From contig NC_052478.1 of assembly GCF_009730915.1 (NCBI RefSeq), positions 21,370,387-21,434,386 on the forward strand: a stretch of DNA of 64,000 nt, in the 5' to 3' direction. Under the pieces are notes generated by a model. It worked only from the letters and a program-made list of their open reading frames with translations, made no database searches and was not told the origin of the DNA. The translations under genes were made by a program, and so were the position numbers. Shown here piece after piece: positions 23,590 to 34,989 of the stretch. Position 1 is the first letter of the stretch; the number at the start of each line of letters is the position of its first letter. The DNA comes from Dioscorea cayenensis subsp. rotundata. Lineage: Eukaryota; Streptophyta; Magnoliopsida; Dioscoreales; Dioscoreaceae.

Positions 23590-25660
23590 ATGCTACTTGA
23601 CACGGTAGTGAGACCGCGGGTCGAATTGAAAGTTCACATGATCCTCGACATCGGGAGATCATCCGAGCGACACCGCTCACAAAGATTTCATCGAAGTTGG
23701 AAGTCGATACCAAGAGAGGGCCCTTCTGACTCTCGCTGCGCAGATACGATAACCGCATCAATAAATTCAGGATCGGGAAAGCATGTCGACTTTCGAGCCC
23801 CAAGATGTGGGCAATCGTTTCGGCTCGCTGCTGATGGGGAGCGCGTGTTTGTAAGAAGAAAACACTCGCCTTTCAAGAGAGGTATTTATCAAGACGTACG
23901 GAGACATGCCGTAGACTCCATCAGGGAGCACTCTTCAAGCAACTCGCTGGACGGAGGGAGAAGAGGAGAATTTTGCCAACCATCGACGGCGTATCTCCGG
24001 TACAATCCTCTTCCCAAATACCTCCCGCTTTGCGTTCCTAATCGGATCGCTGATTATGTCGATGATCTACCGAATGGGGCGCACGCACGGGCGCTAAGCT
24101 TGACGCACGAGCGGCTTCATGGAGGACATACCACAAGCCGCCACCCCGAGTGCAATCTAGATGCGCTGGGAAGAAGCACCAACACCGGTATGTTAAGGGT
24201 CGCACTTTAGAGCGCTTAACATCCGGTTTTATGAGTCGACTCGAACCGGAAAGAAAAGTCCGCTTTCTCGAAGATCCCAAGGATGCTGCTACTGTGAAAA
24301 ATACTTACCTGAAGTAAGCGTTACTATAGAGACGAGTTTGTCATCTCTCGAAGGAAAAGAGGTAATAATTCAAAAAAATATTTTGTTTTAACTCGTAGAC
24401 GTTAACGCTTTAACCATATCATTTACCGCTTAACTTTATTCATCTATCGCTTTAACATTATAACTTACCGCTTAACTTTGTTCAACTACCGCTTAAACTT
24501 TTTTAGTTTAATGTTTAATTTGTTTGTTCATCGCTTAACACAATAGGTTATAACGCTTAAATATACGAGTTACATGTGTAAATATAGTTTTAATTGTTTA
24601 AACTAAATAATTTCGCTAAGATTGTTTCGCTTTTACACATGCTAGTTTCCCTGAGACTGGTTCCGCGACGTCGATGAAGAAGTATTTGTTCGGGCCAACC
24701 GCCTGGTCTGGATGCTATTGCTCGAACCGCTTGCTCAAAAGGCAAGATGAAAGGGCAACCTCTTCCTTACTGCGCACTGGACGCTCTCCCCGCTTCAGGC
24801 CAAAACGCATTCTGCCGAGGCCGAGAAGCCCTCTCCCACCCCGCCCCGACCGTGGCTTCCCTCGACCGTGTCAGCCCCGAACGTGGCAGCCTCACCGCAT
24901 AGACTAGGCGAGGATGCTCACCGCAACTCTCACGCAGCTTTCGCTGATTTTGATGATCGAGTTCCCCGACTTGCCGCCGGTGGAGGCATTGAAGGCGTGT
25001 CACAGCACAATCGATCGCGCCTTCCCTTCAAACAAATGAAGCACCCGGACTGATACTGCCGTCGGAGTTCGACGACGAGGACATCATCGCGACCCTTCAA
25101 GACGGCCTCATTCAAGAAGCTTGCAAAAAAGAGGAAAACAATAATGCCTCCGCCTCCACCCGCTTCGTACCGACGATGAAAATAATAGCAACATCCATCG
25201 GCAGCAGCACCATCGGCGGCTCGATAGTTGTTAACGCTGATGACATGCCCATCACGCGGAGGAGATTGAAGATGGCGCCCGAGTTTGCTCGCGTGGAAAA
25301 AGATCGTCGACTCGTTGTCTGACAACATCATGCATACTGCGGAACCGGCGCCGACAGTCAAGGCATCAAAGATGGACACAATCCATGAAGAAGAACAACC
25401 GGACAACGCTGTGTCTCGCGATTGACGTCGCCGCTGGAATTCACTTGGAACTCAACGGTCGACCGTGTCGCATCGAAGGCGCACACAATCCCACAAGAAC
25501 AAGAAGCATGTAAGGAAGTGTCTCCCCTGCTGATCTCGCCGGCTGCGCCCCTATTAAAGGAAGCCAATAAAAAGTAGAAGAACTTCGGAAAGTCTTCATT
25601 CAAGAAAAATACGCTGCCAATCGCCTACAATAAGTACTGAGCGGGAGTTGATAAGGATCT
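23590..25660 (+). pseudogene. Degenerate coding region of the MULE, 5' part
   Basis: GC-rich sequence with a 206-codon open frame from 23590 to 24210 and shorter frames beyond, which cannot be joined into one reading frame. A second motif array at 24395-24620 looks intron-like, and a CAAGTAAGT donor-like site lies at about 25681. I recognise no domain here. In plant Ulp1-bearing Mutator elements a long poorly conserved region precedes the protease, so this is presumed to be its decayed N-terminal part. Confidence 0.4.
24395..24620 (+). repeat. CCGCTTAAC motif array 2
   Basis: ACCGCTTAAC and close variants (AACGCTTTAAC, TATCGCTTTAAC, CATCGCTTAACAC, AACGCTTAAA) recur at roughly 20-30-base intervals in otherwise AT-rich sequence between two GC-rich segments. 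Confidence 0.75.
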
Positions 25661-25739
25661 TCCTCAACCGCCCCCTATGGACAAGTAAGTTTGAAGTTTT
25701 TTTATGATATTGTTTAAACTGCTTTTAGTTACCATTTAA

Positions 25740-25870
25740 GTAGGAGCGTTAACGCTTAAAAATTTACAAATAACATTTAACTTATAAGTGATACCCTTTA
25801 AATATTACTGCTACTCGCTTAAACATTCAATATAGAATTTAAAGTTTATACTTTAACGCTTAATTTTTAT
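25740..25870 (+). repeat. CGCTTAA motif array 3
   Basis: GTTAACGCTTAAA, CTCGCTTAAAC and TAACGCTTAAT with degenerate intermediates, again in an AT-rich segment between GC-rich coding-like blocks. Confidence 0.65.
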
Positions 25871-26099
25871 ACTTACAACATTGTTTACATGTCTTTGTTC
25901 CGCTCAACCACAAAGACCGTCGCTGTGGAAGAACGACTCGCCAGCACCACACGGGCCAATCTATTCGACCGCTCGAGGGAAGCGAGACGGTCACGCATAA
26001 ACGTGATGGACGATTCCGTATGTATTCTTGCAAAAAGACGACGAGCCGTAGCGCCATATCGTTATAAGAGGCGCCGCTCCATCACACGGCCCAATCGGC

Positions 26100-26640
26100 C
26101 TTGTTCATGTCAAAGCGTGGCTGACGACGCATACGAATCCACGATGGCTATGATCGAGATGCCGCGCAACTTGCGTATGAAGTGGACATCGCTCATCCTC
26201 CCGATAATTATGAGTGGCTACTTCCATGTCGCCGCCCTCGACAATGAAAAACAAGAATACAGTGCATTATTCTTCATGCCAAAGCGAAGAATACGATAAA
26301 AAGCGCTCAGAAATGGTAAGTGCTTTTAATAATTTGTGTTTCAGTAATAGTGTTCTGCAAATAATCGGCATTCCAATACGAACTTGTATATCTCGACAGC
26401 CGGAACCTATTCGACCTCGTAGATCGACATGGAGTCGGGCGAGTCGGCGACCACAAAGTACCCGCTTGTTCACGGCTAATCAAGCCCCACGATGTAAAAA
26501 GGAAGTGTCAACCGGCAGCTGGCCTATGTCATGCGGTTTATCGAAAGCGCTATCACGGTGAGAAGCTACGGTACCGCGAGATCGACGTCCCTTATCTCGC
26601 GATTAAGGTATGTTTCCGCGATACTTAGGGAGGGAGGGCA
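26100..26640 (+). pseudogene. Ulp1-like (C48) cysteine protease domain relic
   Basis: Three frames together give the outline of a plant transposon-borne Ulp1 domain: NYEWLL at about 26206-26223, then FHVAALDNEKQEY in the next frame, then YSSCQSEEYDKK in a third, and near 26530 AYVMRFIES, followed in another frame by GEKLRYREIDVPYLAIK. The family normally has His before the Trp, an Asp in a YDS-type motif, and Cys in DCGVYVMRFIE. Here the His position is Glu, YDS reads YSS, and the Cys segment is lost, with at least three frameshifts. It is certainly inactive. Intact relatives cleave SUMO-like conjugates; that is family knowledge, not seen here. Confidence 0.6.
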
Positions 26641-26734
26641 CCCATGCATCACGCCCAGAGGGGGAGTCTTCGCAAAGCGTGTTCTTAGTCATTCTTTCTA
26701 TATTTAGTATACACGATTCTTTCTTTAATAATCC

Positions 26735-27275
26735 GAGATTCATTGTTTAACATACACTTTCATTGTTTAAGTATATAGTTCATTGCGTAAATATCAATGT
26801 AATTAGCTTTAAACTCCGCTTTACTCGTGTAAAACGAACCGTAGGGGAGTGTACGTAAGCTGGGTCATAGTCATCAGATAGGTGTAATAGTTTCAAATGT
26901 AAACCAGCTTTTAAATTCAATTCATTTTTTCCGAAGAACACGATAAATTTTTGTCAATGTAAATGTACATGTATCTAAATTCAATTAAATTCATTCTGTT
27001 TCGTTTTGAGGTTCTGTTCTTGTTGGATGATATTGTGTATATGTTAAACAGATACTAATGTAGTTTAAACGGAAACATAGAAAGTTAAACAGAGAAACGC
27101 TGGGGATCCGAGTGTGTATTAATTACGCTGGGGAACCCGCCACAGATCAAGGTGTATATGTTAAACGGATTCTAATGTAGTTTAAACGGAAACATAAAAA
27201 GTTAAACGGAGACTAATATAGTTAAACTGGTAATATATAAAGTTAAACATTAAGTTCCATAGTTACATAATAAAA
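26735..27275. repeat. Motif arrays 4 and 5, including inverted orientation
   Basis: At 26735-26840 the motif appears as TTGTTTAA and CCGCTTTAC variants on the + strand. At 27045-27260 it appears mostly inverted, as GTTAAACGGA, GTTTAAACGGAAAC and GTTAAACAGAG, in a diverged tandem block (TTAAACGGAnnCTAATGTAG). Confidence 0.6.
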
Positions 27276-28014
27276 TGTAACTATATACACAATACACAAC
27301 GCCCTACTCGACAACATATTCATCGCACGATCTACGATCGTGACTCAGAGGCGTGGCAACGGCTACAACGCACTCGCTGGACCCCTGGACGCTCACGACT
27401 CGATCCTCTTCGCCCTAGGACGCCCAGTCGCCTTCTCGTCCCGCGATTTCGTCCGCTCCTCAACAAGTATCTCTACCTTCGAACGCTCACGGCCGCTGTA
27501 CATACTATGCGATCAACTTGGACCTGTATAACGTAGAACACAAACATTAGCACTCGTCCCTCCCCGTCAGTATCTAGCAATAGCACAAAAAACTCCATAA
27601 TTTAATCGAAGAGCTAAAATTGAATACACCAAATGAGAAGAAGAAAAAAAGAAGAAGAAGAAGAAGAAGAACAAGAACAAGAAGAACAAGATATGAGCCT
27701 TCTAAACTTTGTTTGAGAAAAAGCAAGCGTGAGGCATCAAAACTACATGATAAAAGAAAGTTATGACGTACGCTATTTTTCCCACTTTTGCTAAGGGCAA
27801 AAAGAAGTTTTCATATCGCTGGACCCACTTCAACTTACCCTACGGGGGTTAAAAGGAATGTAAAATATAACTGAGGGTCATCTCGGTGTGCAAAAGTTGA
27901 GGGGTTTTTGGGAAGTTTTTGAAAATTACGTAGGCGAATGAGAATTTTCCCTAATAATAGTACCTTTTATAGTATCTATAATACAAATAACGTTAGTTTA
28001 AATGATCGAGATCT

Positions 28015-28018
<4 letters not shown>

Positions 28019-28077
<59 letters not shown>
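28019..28077. repeat. (AT)n microsatellite, about 58 bp
   Basis: Pure TA tract in the repeat unit just right of the MULE. Confidence 0.98.
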
Positions 28078-28080
<3 letters not shown>

Positions 28081-28094
28081 ATATATTGAGAGAG

Positions 28095-28905
28095 TTTTTC
28101 TGTCTTTTTGGATTAGTTTAAGACAGGTGACTCCTAGCATTATAATCTTATTCAAAATTGATATCATTTAATTTAATTTTTAGCTATATTTACCTAGTAC
28201 CGTTTTTCATTTATTTTCATTTATTTGGGAGTTCAACATGCATTCATAAAAATTTAGATTTTAAAAAAGATTCACAAAATATCTATTTTTATAGTACTTA
28301 TTATAGTATTTATAATACAACAAAGATAATTTAAATGATAGAGATCTATTTTTTATAGAGGTTTTATTACTTCTTTTAGACTGGCTTAAAACTCGGGACT
28401 CCTATCGGTGGATTAAATATAAATAAACAAAAAATATTTATAATACAACAAAGTTAATATTAGGTAAGATCCAGTTAGAGAAAATTTTTTTATAATAGAA
28501 TATATCTTCATTTACAAAAATATATATTATGTAAGATCTAGTTGGAGTAAAATTTTTTATAGTAGAATATAATTTTGATAAATTAATAACTATGATCACT
28601 GTATATTTTTTACCAGTTCGATAAATTAATAACCATGATTATGAACTTATAATTCATAACTCAGGAATTAGGTCATATTGGTATAATCACAATACACAAG
28701 ACATGCGCTTCGTTCAATATATATTTTTTAAATATTTTAACAAATTATTTTTTATTAATTGATATATATAATAATGATTAAATAATGTCCACGGTGGGAA
28801 GGTATTAAATTATACAGGTTTGATGGTATAGAATTATGATCAGAGAAAAGGTGACCATCTAATCTATTTATTAAAAATTAAGCAGTAAATTTTAAGTTGT
28901 TGTTG

Positions 28906-28955
<50 letters not shown>

Positions 28956-29392
28956 TTTGGTTGTCATGTCTTGAAAATATTGCATCAATGAGTGGTCACA
29001 AAGCCATGTTAAAAAGTCACTAGTTCGAACTTTGAACAGTATGCATGACATGAGATTGAGGGCTAGGTGATGTTGAAGAAGGTGGGTGAGATCTAAAATT
29101 GTCTCCAATATAAATGGTAAAAATGAAAATTATTTTCATGTTTATGTAAAAATAATATTTAAATATATATTTTGATAAATTGTTTTTATTTGTTTATATA
29201 TCTTTCAATTAATAATTAATTAAGCAATTTTTTTATAGAAATGCTACCTTATTATTTACATTTTTCTTCATTTATCTAGTATCGCAAATAGACATCTGTT
29301 CATAAAATTTATAAGTTAATTTTTAATTATAATATATATATATATATTAAAAATTATATGTGCTCTGATAAATTTTTATATTCATAATTAAC
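28095..29392. repeat. Segmental duplication, copy 1, left part
   Basis: Colinear with about 35735-37040. It includes a (TTA)n tract (28908-28955; partner 36467-36513) followed in both by TTTTTGGTTGTCATG and GACATGAGATTGAG. The match stops at about 29392, where the copia fragment begins. Confidence 0.85.
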
Positions 29393-29409
29393 TGTTCAAT
29401 TCAAGCACC

Positions 29410-30102
29410 ACAATGTTGATCTGTGGCATGCTCGTCTAGGACATATTCCATCTTCAAGACTGAAGGTACTACACCAACTTGATCCAGAAGTAAATTACAA
29501 CATAGACCCTCATTGTGAAACTTGTCATCTAGCCAAACATAAGAAACTTTCCTTCCCTGTTATTACCAATATGGCTTTTGCTATTTTTGATCTCATTCAT
29601 GTTGATATTTGGGGATAGTATAACATTGCTTCTTATGATGGTTTCCAATATTTTCTAACAATTCTTGATGATCATTCACGTTCACTATGGGTTTACTTAA
29701 TGAAAAACAAATCAGAAACTCGCCAGTTACCTGAGAATTTTTGTATAATGGTAGAAACACAATTCAATACTAAAGTAAAACGGACTCGTAGTAATTAATG
29801 AAAGGAGTTCATAATGGACGCTTTCTTTAATGCTAAAGGAATCATACATGAAAACTCATGAGTAATGACACCACAACAAAATGGTCATGTTGAGAGAAGC
29901 ATCAACATCTTTTAAACATAGCAATTAGCAAGAGCATTATGCATACAATCGCAACTACCTTTAGTGTTTTGGAGTGACTGTATAATATTGCATGTTGCCT
30001 ATCTAATAAATCAGACTCCTACTAAACTCTTGTCAAATAAAACACCATACGAAACATTATTTCATCAACCGCCACAATTGAAACACTTGCGCATATTTGG
30101 GT
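29410..30102 (+). pseudogene. Copia pre-integrase/integrase relic
   Basis: Begins with the LWHARLGH motif and PHCETCHLAKHKKL, the zinc-binding H-C-C region, then the integrase core with HVDIWG and FLTILDDHSR. A TAG follows HVDIWG directly, and further stops occur near 29797 and 29917. Inactive. Confidence 0.85.
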
Positions 30103-30111
30103 GTCTATGTT

Positions 30112-30289
30112 GAGTTCATCTTCCCTGGTTCTGGAATCAGGGAATACCCTAGTTCTAACCTATTATATTCTGACACGTGTTCCTTGTGATGTTATTATAT
30201 TTTTTCTATTGTGATTGGGGACACGTGTCAAGTTTTAATAGACTAGAACTAGGGTATTCCCTGGTTTCAGAACTAGGGGAGATGAGTTC
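30112..30289. mobile_element. Mutator-type MITE nested in the copia fragment
   Basis: A 178-bp foldback element. Left arm GAGTTCATCTTCCCTGGTTC and inverted right arm GAACTCATCTCCCCTAGTTC pair over about 70 bp, including GGGAATACCCTAGTTCTA and GACACGTGT. Perfect 9-bp target duplications GTCTATGTT lie at 30103-30111 and 30290-30298. Removing the element and one duplicate restores the copia reading frame. Confidence 0.9.
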
Positions 30290-30859
30290 GTCTATGTTAT
30301 GCCACAAACACTAGATTAGACAAAACTAAACTTCATTCACGACCTAGACAATGCATATTATTAGGATTTCCATTTGGCACTAAGGGGTATAAACTCTATG
30401 ACTTGCGTGATCAAAGACATGCATTTGATCAAGAATTGTATGAGCCATATAGCATTGACAAACCTGTCCTGCCATCACTTACCCCCATCACAGATGATGA
30501 TGATTTGGTTTCTCTTCGTCCCATTCAAATTCTTGCACCAACAGAAACCATTCATTCATCAAATATTTGCGAACAACCTCCTCATCACACCGCAACTCCC
30601 AACCAAGCTTCTTCTCCACAACCTAGCCAACTAAATGATTCCTATCAACTTGATGACGCCACATTATGAAGATCCCAACGAACAAGGATACCTCCTACAT
30701 GTCTCAGTGATTACATTTGCAATACTGTTCCTCAGCAAACCAATCCATCTTGAAAAGCAAAGATATGTTCTAGTATAATCTCCACTCAATATCCCATTCC
30801 ACATTCTTTTAGCCTTAACAATCTTTCACCAGTTCACAAAGCTTACAGTACATCACTTA

Positions 30860-31484
30860 TCACCCATATTGAACCTAAGACCTATCAAGAAGCCATTACC
30901 CAAGATTGCTGGAAAAAGGCCATGCATCAAGAGTTGTCTGCTTTGGAGTATAATTGTACTTGGATGCTGGTTCCTCTACCTACAGGCAAACAAGTGGTGG
31001 GATGTAAATGGGTTTATAAAGTTAAACTCAAGGGTAATGGTTCCACTGAATGACAAAAGGCGCGATTGGTTGGAAAAGGGTATACACAAGCATATGGGAT
31101 AGACTTCCTCGATACTTTCTCTCCGGTTGCCAAATTGACAACCGTTAGAACACTCTTGGGCATTACAATGAGTAAGAATTGGTCTCTCCACCAACTAGAT
31201 GTCAATAATGCCTTTTTGAACGGTGATTTGGTGGAGGAGGTCTACATGGAGATACCTCGTGGACTAGCAAGATACCTCCTAGACTAGCAATTTCCAAACA
31301 AGATGAAGGAAAGGTGTGTAGGATAAAACAATCATTATATGGCTTGAAACAAGCGCTAGTGGTTTGCGAAGTTAACTTCTCTTCTACTCCAATATGGGTT
31401 TGTACAATCCAAATAAGACTACTCACTCTTCATCAAGCAAGATTCATCAACCTTCATCGCATTTCTCGTTTATATCGATGATAC
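30860..31484 (+). pseudogene. Copia reverse transcriptase relic, N-terminal part
   Basis: Shows [28 protein letters not shown] and [12 protein letters not shown], standard copia reverse-transcriptase blocks, and ends with YIDD just before the solo LTR. A TGA interrupts after GNGSTE, and there are later frameshifts. Inactive. Confidence 0.85.
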
Positions 31485-32941
31485 TGTCACGCCTCGACCT
31501 ACGGCCGAACACGTGGCAATCGCCACGATATCCCGAAATAAGTGGCAAACCAACCATGTCACCCTGGAACACTGTAAGGCATTATTACCCTTTAAGCATT
31601 CAATAAATCTAGAAACATATATATATATCAATAACAAAGCAGCACCACTCTAAAATGTTATAAAATCAACGAAAGAACAACATCTAGAAATTTTATTGAA
31701 AACAATGAGATGGGTTGCAAATATAATGCATTTATTACATACTAGTGGATCAAACCAATAAATTCATATATAAAAAAAAATTAATATAAAACCTAAACAA
31801 CTTAAGAAAGCGAAAAAAATAATAGGAAGCCCAGCACAACGCCCTAACACCGCAGCACTACTGCCCATCACCTAATAAAAATGAGGGTAGAGTGGATGAG
31901 TAACATAGTTACTCAGTGAGTGGTTAACATGGTTCCACATGATTTTAAAACAAATCCAGTATAGCATTGCGGCATAAAGTGCATGTTTCTAAGATACTTA
32001 TGTTTCAAAGACAAAATAACAATAAAATATAATAAAAATAGTATAAACAGAATCACACTTTTGCTATAGCAAACATAATTTTACAATAAATAAAGTTTCA
32101 CAAAGAAAAACCCGTGAGTTGATTTGAATACTCAACACTAAAAGGGCTGGCAAAAAAAAAAAAAAATCATTCTCAAACTTAATAGCTGTCGCGATTAATA
32201 ATGGGACCGCAAGGTTAATTATACATTTAAAATAAAATATCCAGTCAAGCCCACCTTGGCGTTGGCCTCTAAGTTCATCTGTGTGGTGAAACGCGGTGTC
32301 TTAAAACCAGTGGATTTTCACCCACTCCCAACTCAGGTTCTCTCCGCTCCTCCTGAGTGGGTATTACAATCAGCCAGTTAACTACGCCACCTCTCACTAG
32401 GTCAGATCGTGGAGACCACTACTGCAGCAGTCGAGTCATAGACTCGTGATCACCAACATTCAAAATCAACATTTTAAATTACACCATAAACATATAATAA
32501 AACATCATAATTTGTCCACAATACTATAAAGAAAATAAACTCAATTTATAAGCCAAAAATTCATTGTAAACAGACGACATAACCATAAAAAATATCTTTA
32601 TGAAAACATCCACTCACAGTGCTTAGACTAGTAGGTCTAAGAGCTCAAGTGTAATCACTCCTCCACAAGCTCTTTGCCCTTGGCCGAACTTTCACCGCCT
32701 ATAAGGTTTTAAATAAAAAAATAAAAATTTTAACTGTAATAGTATCTTATTCTTAGGACTGTCTCTTAGCACACAAAAGTGAGTATACATTATTAACATA
32801 ATCACGAGTAGATTATGATGACGCATCCTAGAAGTACAAATAAAAAAAAAACACAAAAACTTAATGTTTACAACCCATGCATATATAAATATATATATAC
32901 ATATGTTTAGATATAACCATAGAATGTTTACAACCCATGTA

Positions 32942-32988
<47 letters not shown>

Positions 32989-33492
32989 GGCATGCTGATT
33001 TGTATAATCATATATAAACATATGAATAGATATGATAGCCCATCCTGATTATAATGGCTTCGTCAGTCATGCACACATTTACACATAATATACATGTAGC
33101 CCTATATATATATATATATATATATAATATGCACTACGGACACTGTTTAGAGCATGCACAGTTCTGGCATCATCAATCTACGTTTTCCAAAAATTCATTC
33201 CTATAAACCATTCATCACAATCATGCAGCATCTTAATAATAAAAAAAAAACATGCAAAACTTTTAACTAGATCTAAACACCACTTTGATTAAAACATACC
33301 TTTGAAGACATGGTTCCAGCCAACGACGAAAGAAAAAAAAAATGGCTTAAAAAAAAAAAAAGGGTTTCTAGATTTTATTTTATAATCACTCAAAGCTAAA
33401 TTACAAAATAAACCCTAGAAATTCTCATAACTAAAATTTTATTTTATTATTATTATTTTTTATTTATTATTATTATTTTACTAGGTATTACA
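31485..33492. mobile_element. Solo LTR, probably Ty3-gypsy type, inside copia reverse transcriptase
   Basis: A 2008-bp insertion starting TGTCACGCCTCGACC and ending GGTATTACA, the TGT..ACA ends of an LTR. No primer-binding site or coding region is seen, which fits a solo LTR. It lies directly after the YIDD codons of copia reverse transcriptase, and coding resumes at 33493 (VLTGDS). Flanking 5-mers are GATAC and ATATA, so the target duplication is not clean. It contains (AT)n tracts at 32947-32985 and 33103-33126. Gypsy assignment is from general LTR appearance only. Confidence 0.7.
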
Positions 33493-33970
33493 ATATAGTC
33501 TTGACAGGTGATAGCTTGGTTGCCATAAACAACACCAAAGCATTCCTTGCTGATCATCTTAAGATTAAGGATTTGGGAGAACTAAGCTATTTCTTAGGCT
33601 TGGAAGTTATCCGTGCTCCTGAAGGCCTCTAATATATAAACCAAAAGAAATATGCTCTTGAGCTACTTTGGGATACTGTTTTCCTTGGTAGTAAACCTGT
33701 CACATCTCCTATGGAGTCTAATTTGAAGTTGACTTCTACCACTAGTGTCCTTCTAAATGATGTACCTAAACTGGATGAAGATTGCTCATTGGGTGCTAAT
33801 GAGAAAATCACTTTTTCTACATATCATAAACTTATAGGTCGCTTATTATTTATCATTATTAAGCTTGGTTGTCCAACAATTATGCCAATTCATGTCTACT
33901 CCAATTGATCATCACTTCAAGGCTGCTCAACGAGTTCTTAAGTATATTAAGAAATCTCCCGGTCTTGGTC
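33493..33970 (+). pseudogene. Copia reverse transcriptase relic, C-terminal part
   Basis: Continues the split frame with VLTGDS, FLADHLKIKDLGELSYFLGLEV and later GRLLF and AAQRVLKYIK, the blocks between reverse transcriptase and RNase H in copia. A TAA replaces a codon after APEGL, and a frameshift occurs near 33880. It ends at a stop near 33980; RNase H is missing. Confidence 0.8.
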
Positions 33971-34149
33971 TTTTCTGTTAACATATTTTATCACAACATC
34001 ATGTATATAAGAATGATTTGTACAGAATGACAAGATAATATATAGGAAAAAATCTTGATGACGAGTTACTTCTTTACAATCTCTTGAGCCAATATAATTA
34101 GTTTTTCCACAACTCTCCATTGGGTTTTAGAATGATGAAACTTTAGGCA

Positions 34150-34980
34150 CAAAATGGGTATAAACCAATGGTAAAAATTAAGCAATAAATATGAAGAACA
34201 AACCAATAAACCCAAAAATCATCATGAATTTCATACTTTCAGGAATTAATTTTTTTCATTTACATAAGGTTTCGATAATTTCATTTATTAAAGTATTATA
34301 CAAATAATTCATCATTCAACCATCATATTATTATACAAATAATTCATCATTCAACCATCATATTATTAAAAACGTCACCTAATTAATATAAATCTCATTT
34401 TTTTTTTTAATAATAGACGACAAGCGCCCTTTTTTATGAATATAAACAGTACTAAACAGTACTGGAACCCAGATATATAGTATATGTACAGTATGAGAAT
34501 AGTATAAGAATCCCGGGTGAACAATGTATGAACAGTACATGGAACAGTACTGTTGGGGGAGAGATTTGAACCCATGACATCCCCCTTACACTTTGATGTC
34601 ATACCATTGGGCTATCCAATGGTTGACAAAATCTTATATTTTTGCTTTGATTTTAATCCATCTTAATTATATTGTGAAACCTCATTTAACATTCCATCAA
34701 ACAAATCAAATCAAAAATATATATGACAAACTTCTCAACTTTATTAAATTTGAAACCATAAATTAATTAATACAATATAGTTAATTATCATTCAAACATA
34801 ATATAAATCTCCCCCTTTTCCTTTGTTCCATCATCTTAATCAAATTCTCAAACCTCATTTAAAAAAATTAATTAAAAAAATCATATAATAATAGCTTCTC
34901 AACTTCATTAGATTTGAAACCATGAACTAAAAATCAATCCAAAAATCGAAAAAATTAGTATGAAGTTATTTGATCTTCAA
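34150..34980. repeat. Segmental duplication, copy 1, right part (contains a SINE)
   Basis: Matches 38420-38965: shared words include ACAAAATGGGTATAA, AATTAAGCAATAAATATGAAGAA, AAAACGTCACCTAATTAATA and CATTCCATCAAACAAATCAA. The match is broken only by the SINE at 34399-34628. The partner copy continues into the SAUR gene; this copy does not. Confidence 0.85.
34399..34628 (-). mobile_element. tRNA-derived SINE with poly(A) tail and target duplication
   Basis: Read on the - strand, the 230-bp element opens with a tRNA-like head containing box A TAGCCCAATGG (34604-34614) and box B GGTTCAAATCT (34562-34572), 31 bp apart, the RNA polymerase III internal promoter layout. An unrelated body with repeated CAGTACTGTT follows, and an A-rich tail lies at the 34399 end. 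Flanks AAATCTCAT (34390-34398) and AAATCTTAT (34629-34637) form a 9-bp target duplication with one mismatch. The duplicate copy near 38618-38635 is the uninterrupted empty site. Confidence 0.85.
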
Positions 34981-34989
34981 GATAAAATA

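Larger units (their letters stand above)
22699..27951 (+). mobile_element. Decayed Mutator-like element carrying an Ulp1-like protease relic
   Basis: A 5.25-kb insertion bounded on the left by TGGAAAATCGCTAAAAACCCC and, read inverted, on the right by GGGAAAATTCTCATTCGCC with CCCAAAAACCCCTC further in. GGAAAAT-type ends with long weakly matching arms suit a Mutator-like element. The repeat family flanking it gives an empty site at about 35624-35660 (TTTGTTTTTATAGTAC), which fixes the insertion point. No clean 9-bp duplication survives: TGTTTTTAG versus TAATAATAG. The interior is conspicuously richer in GC and CpG than its surroundings. It holds a broken protease domain (26100-26640) and arrays of a CCGCTTAAC-like motif. 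No transposase domain is recognisable, so the class rests on ends and cargo. Confidence 0.6.
29395..33990 (+). mobile_element. Truncated Ty1-copia retrotransposon with two nested insertions
   Basis: A broken copia polyprotein on the + strand with no LTRs of its own. In order: pre-integrase zinc region and integrase core (from about 29410), a Mutator MITE (30112-30289), C-terminal integrase, reverse transcriptase (about 30860-31484), a 2-kb solo LTR (31485-33492), and the rest of reverse transcriptase to about 33970. In-frame stops and frameshifts are numerous, and gag, protease, RNase H and both LTRs are missing. The surrounding duplication is interrupted at its boundaries, so the fragment inserted or was truncated within copy 1. 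Confidence 0.85.

Noticed and set aside
28878..29108. Open frame with a poly-Asn run on the - strand
   Set aside because: It is the translation of a (TTA)n microsatellite.
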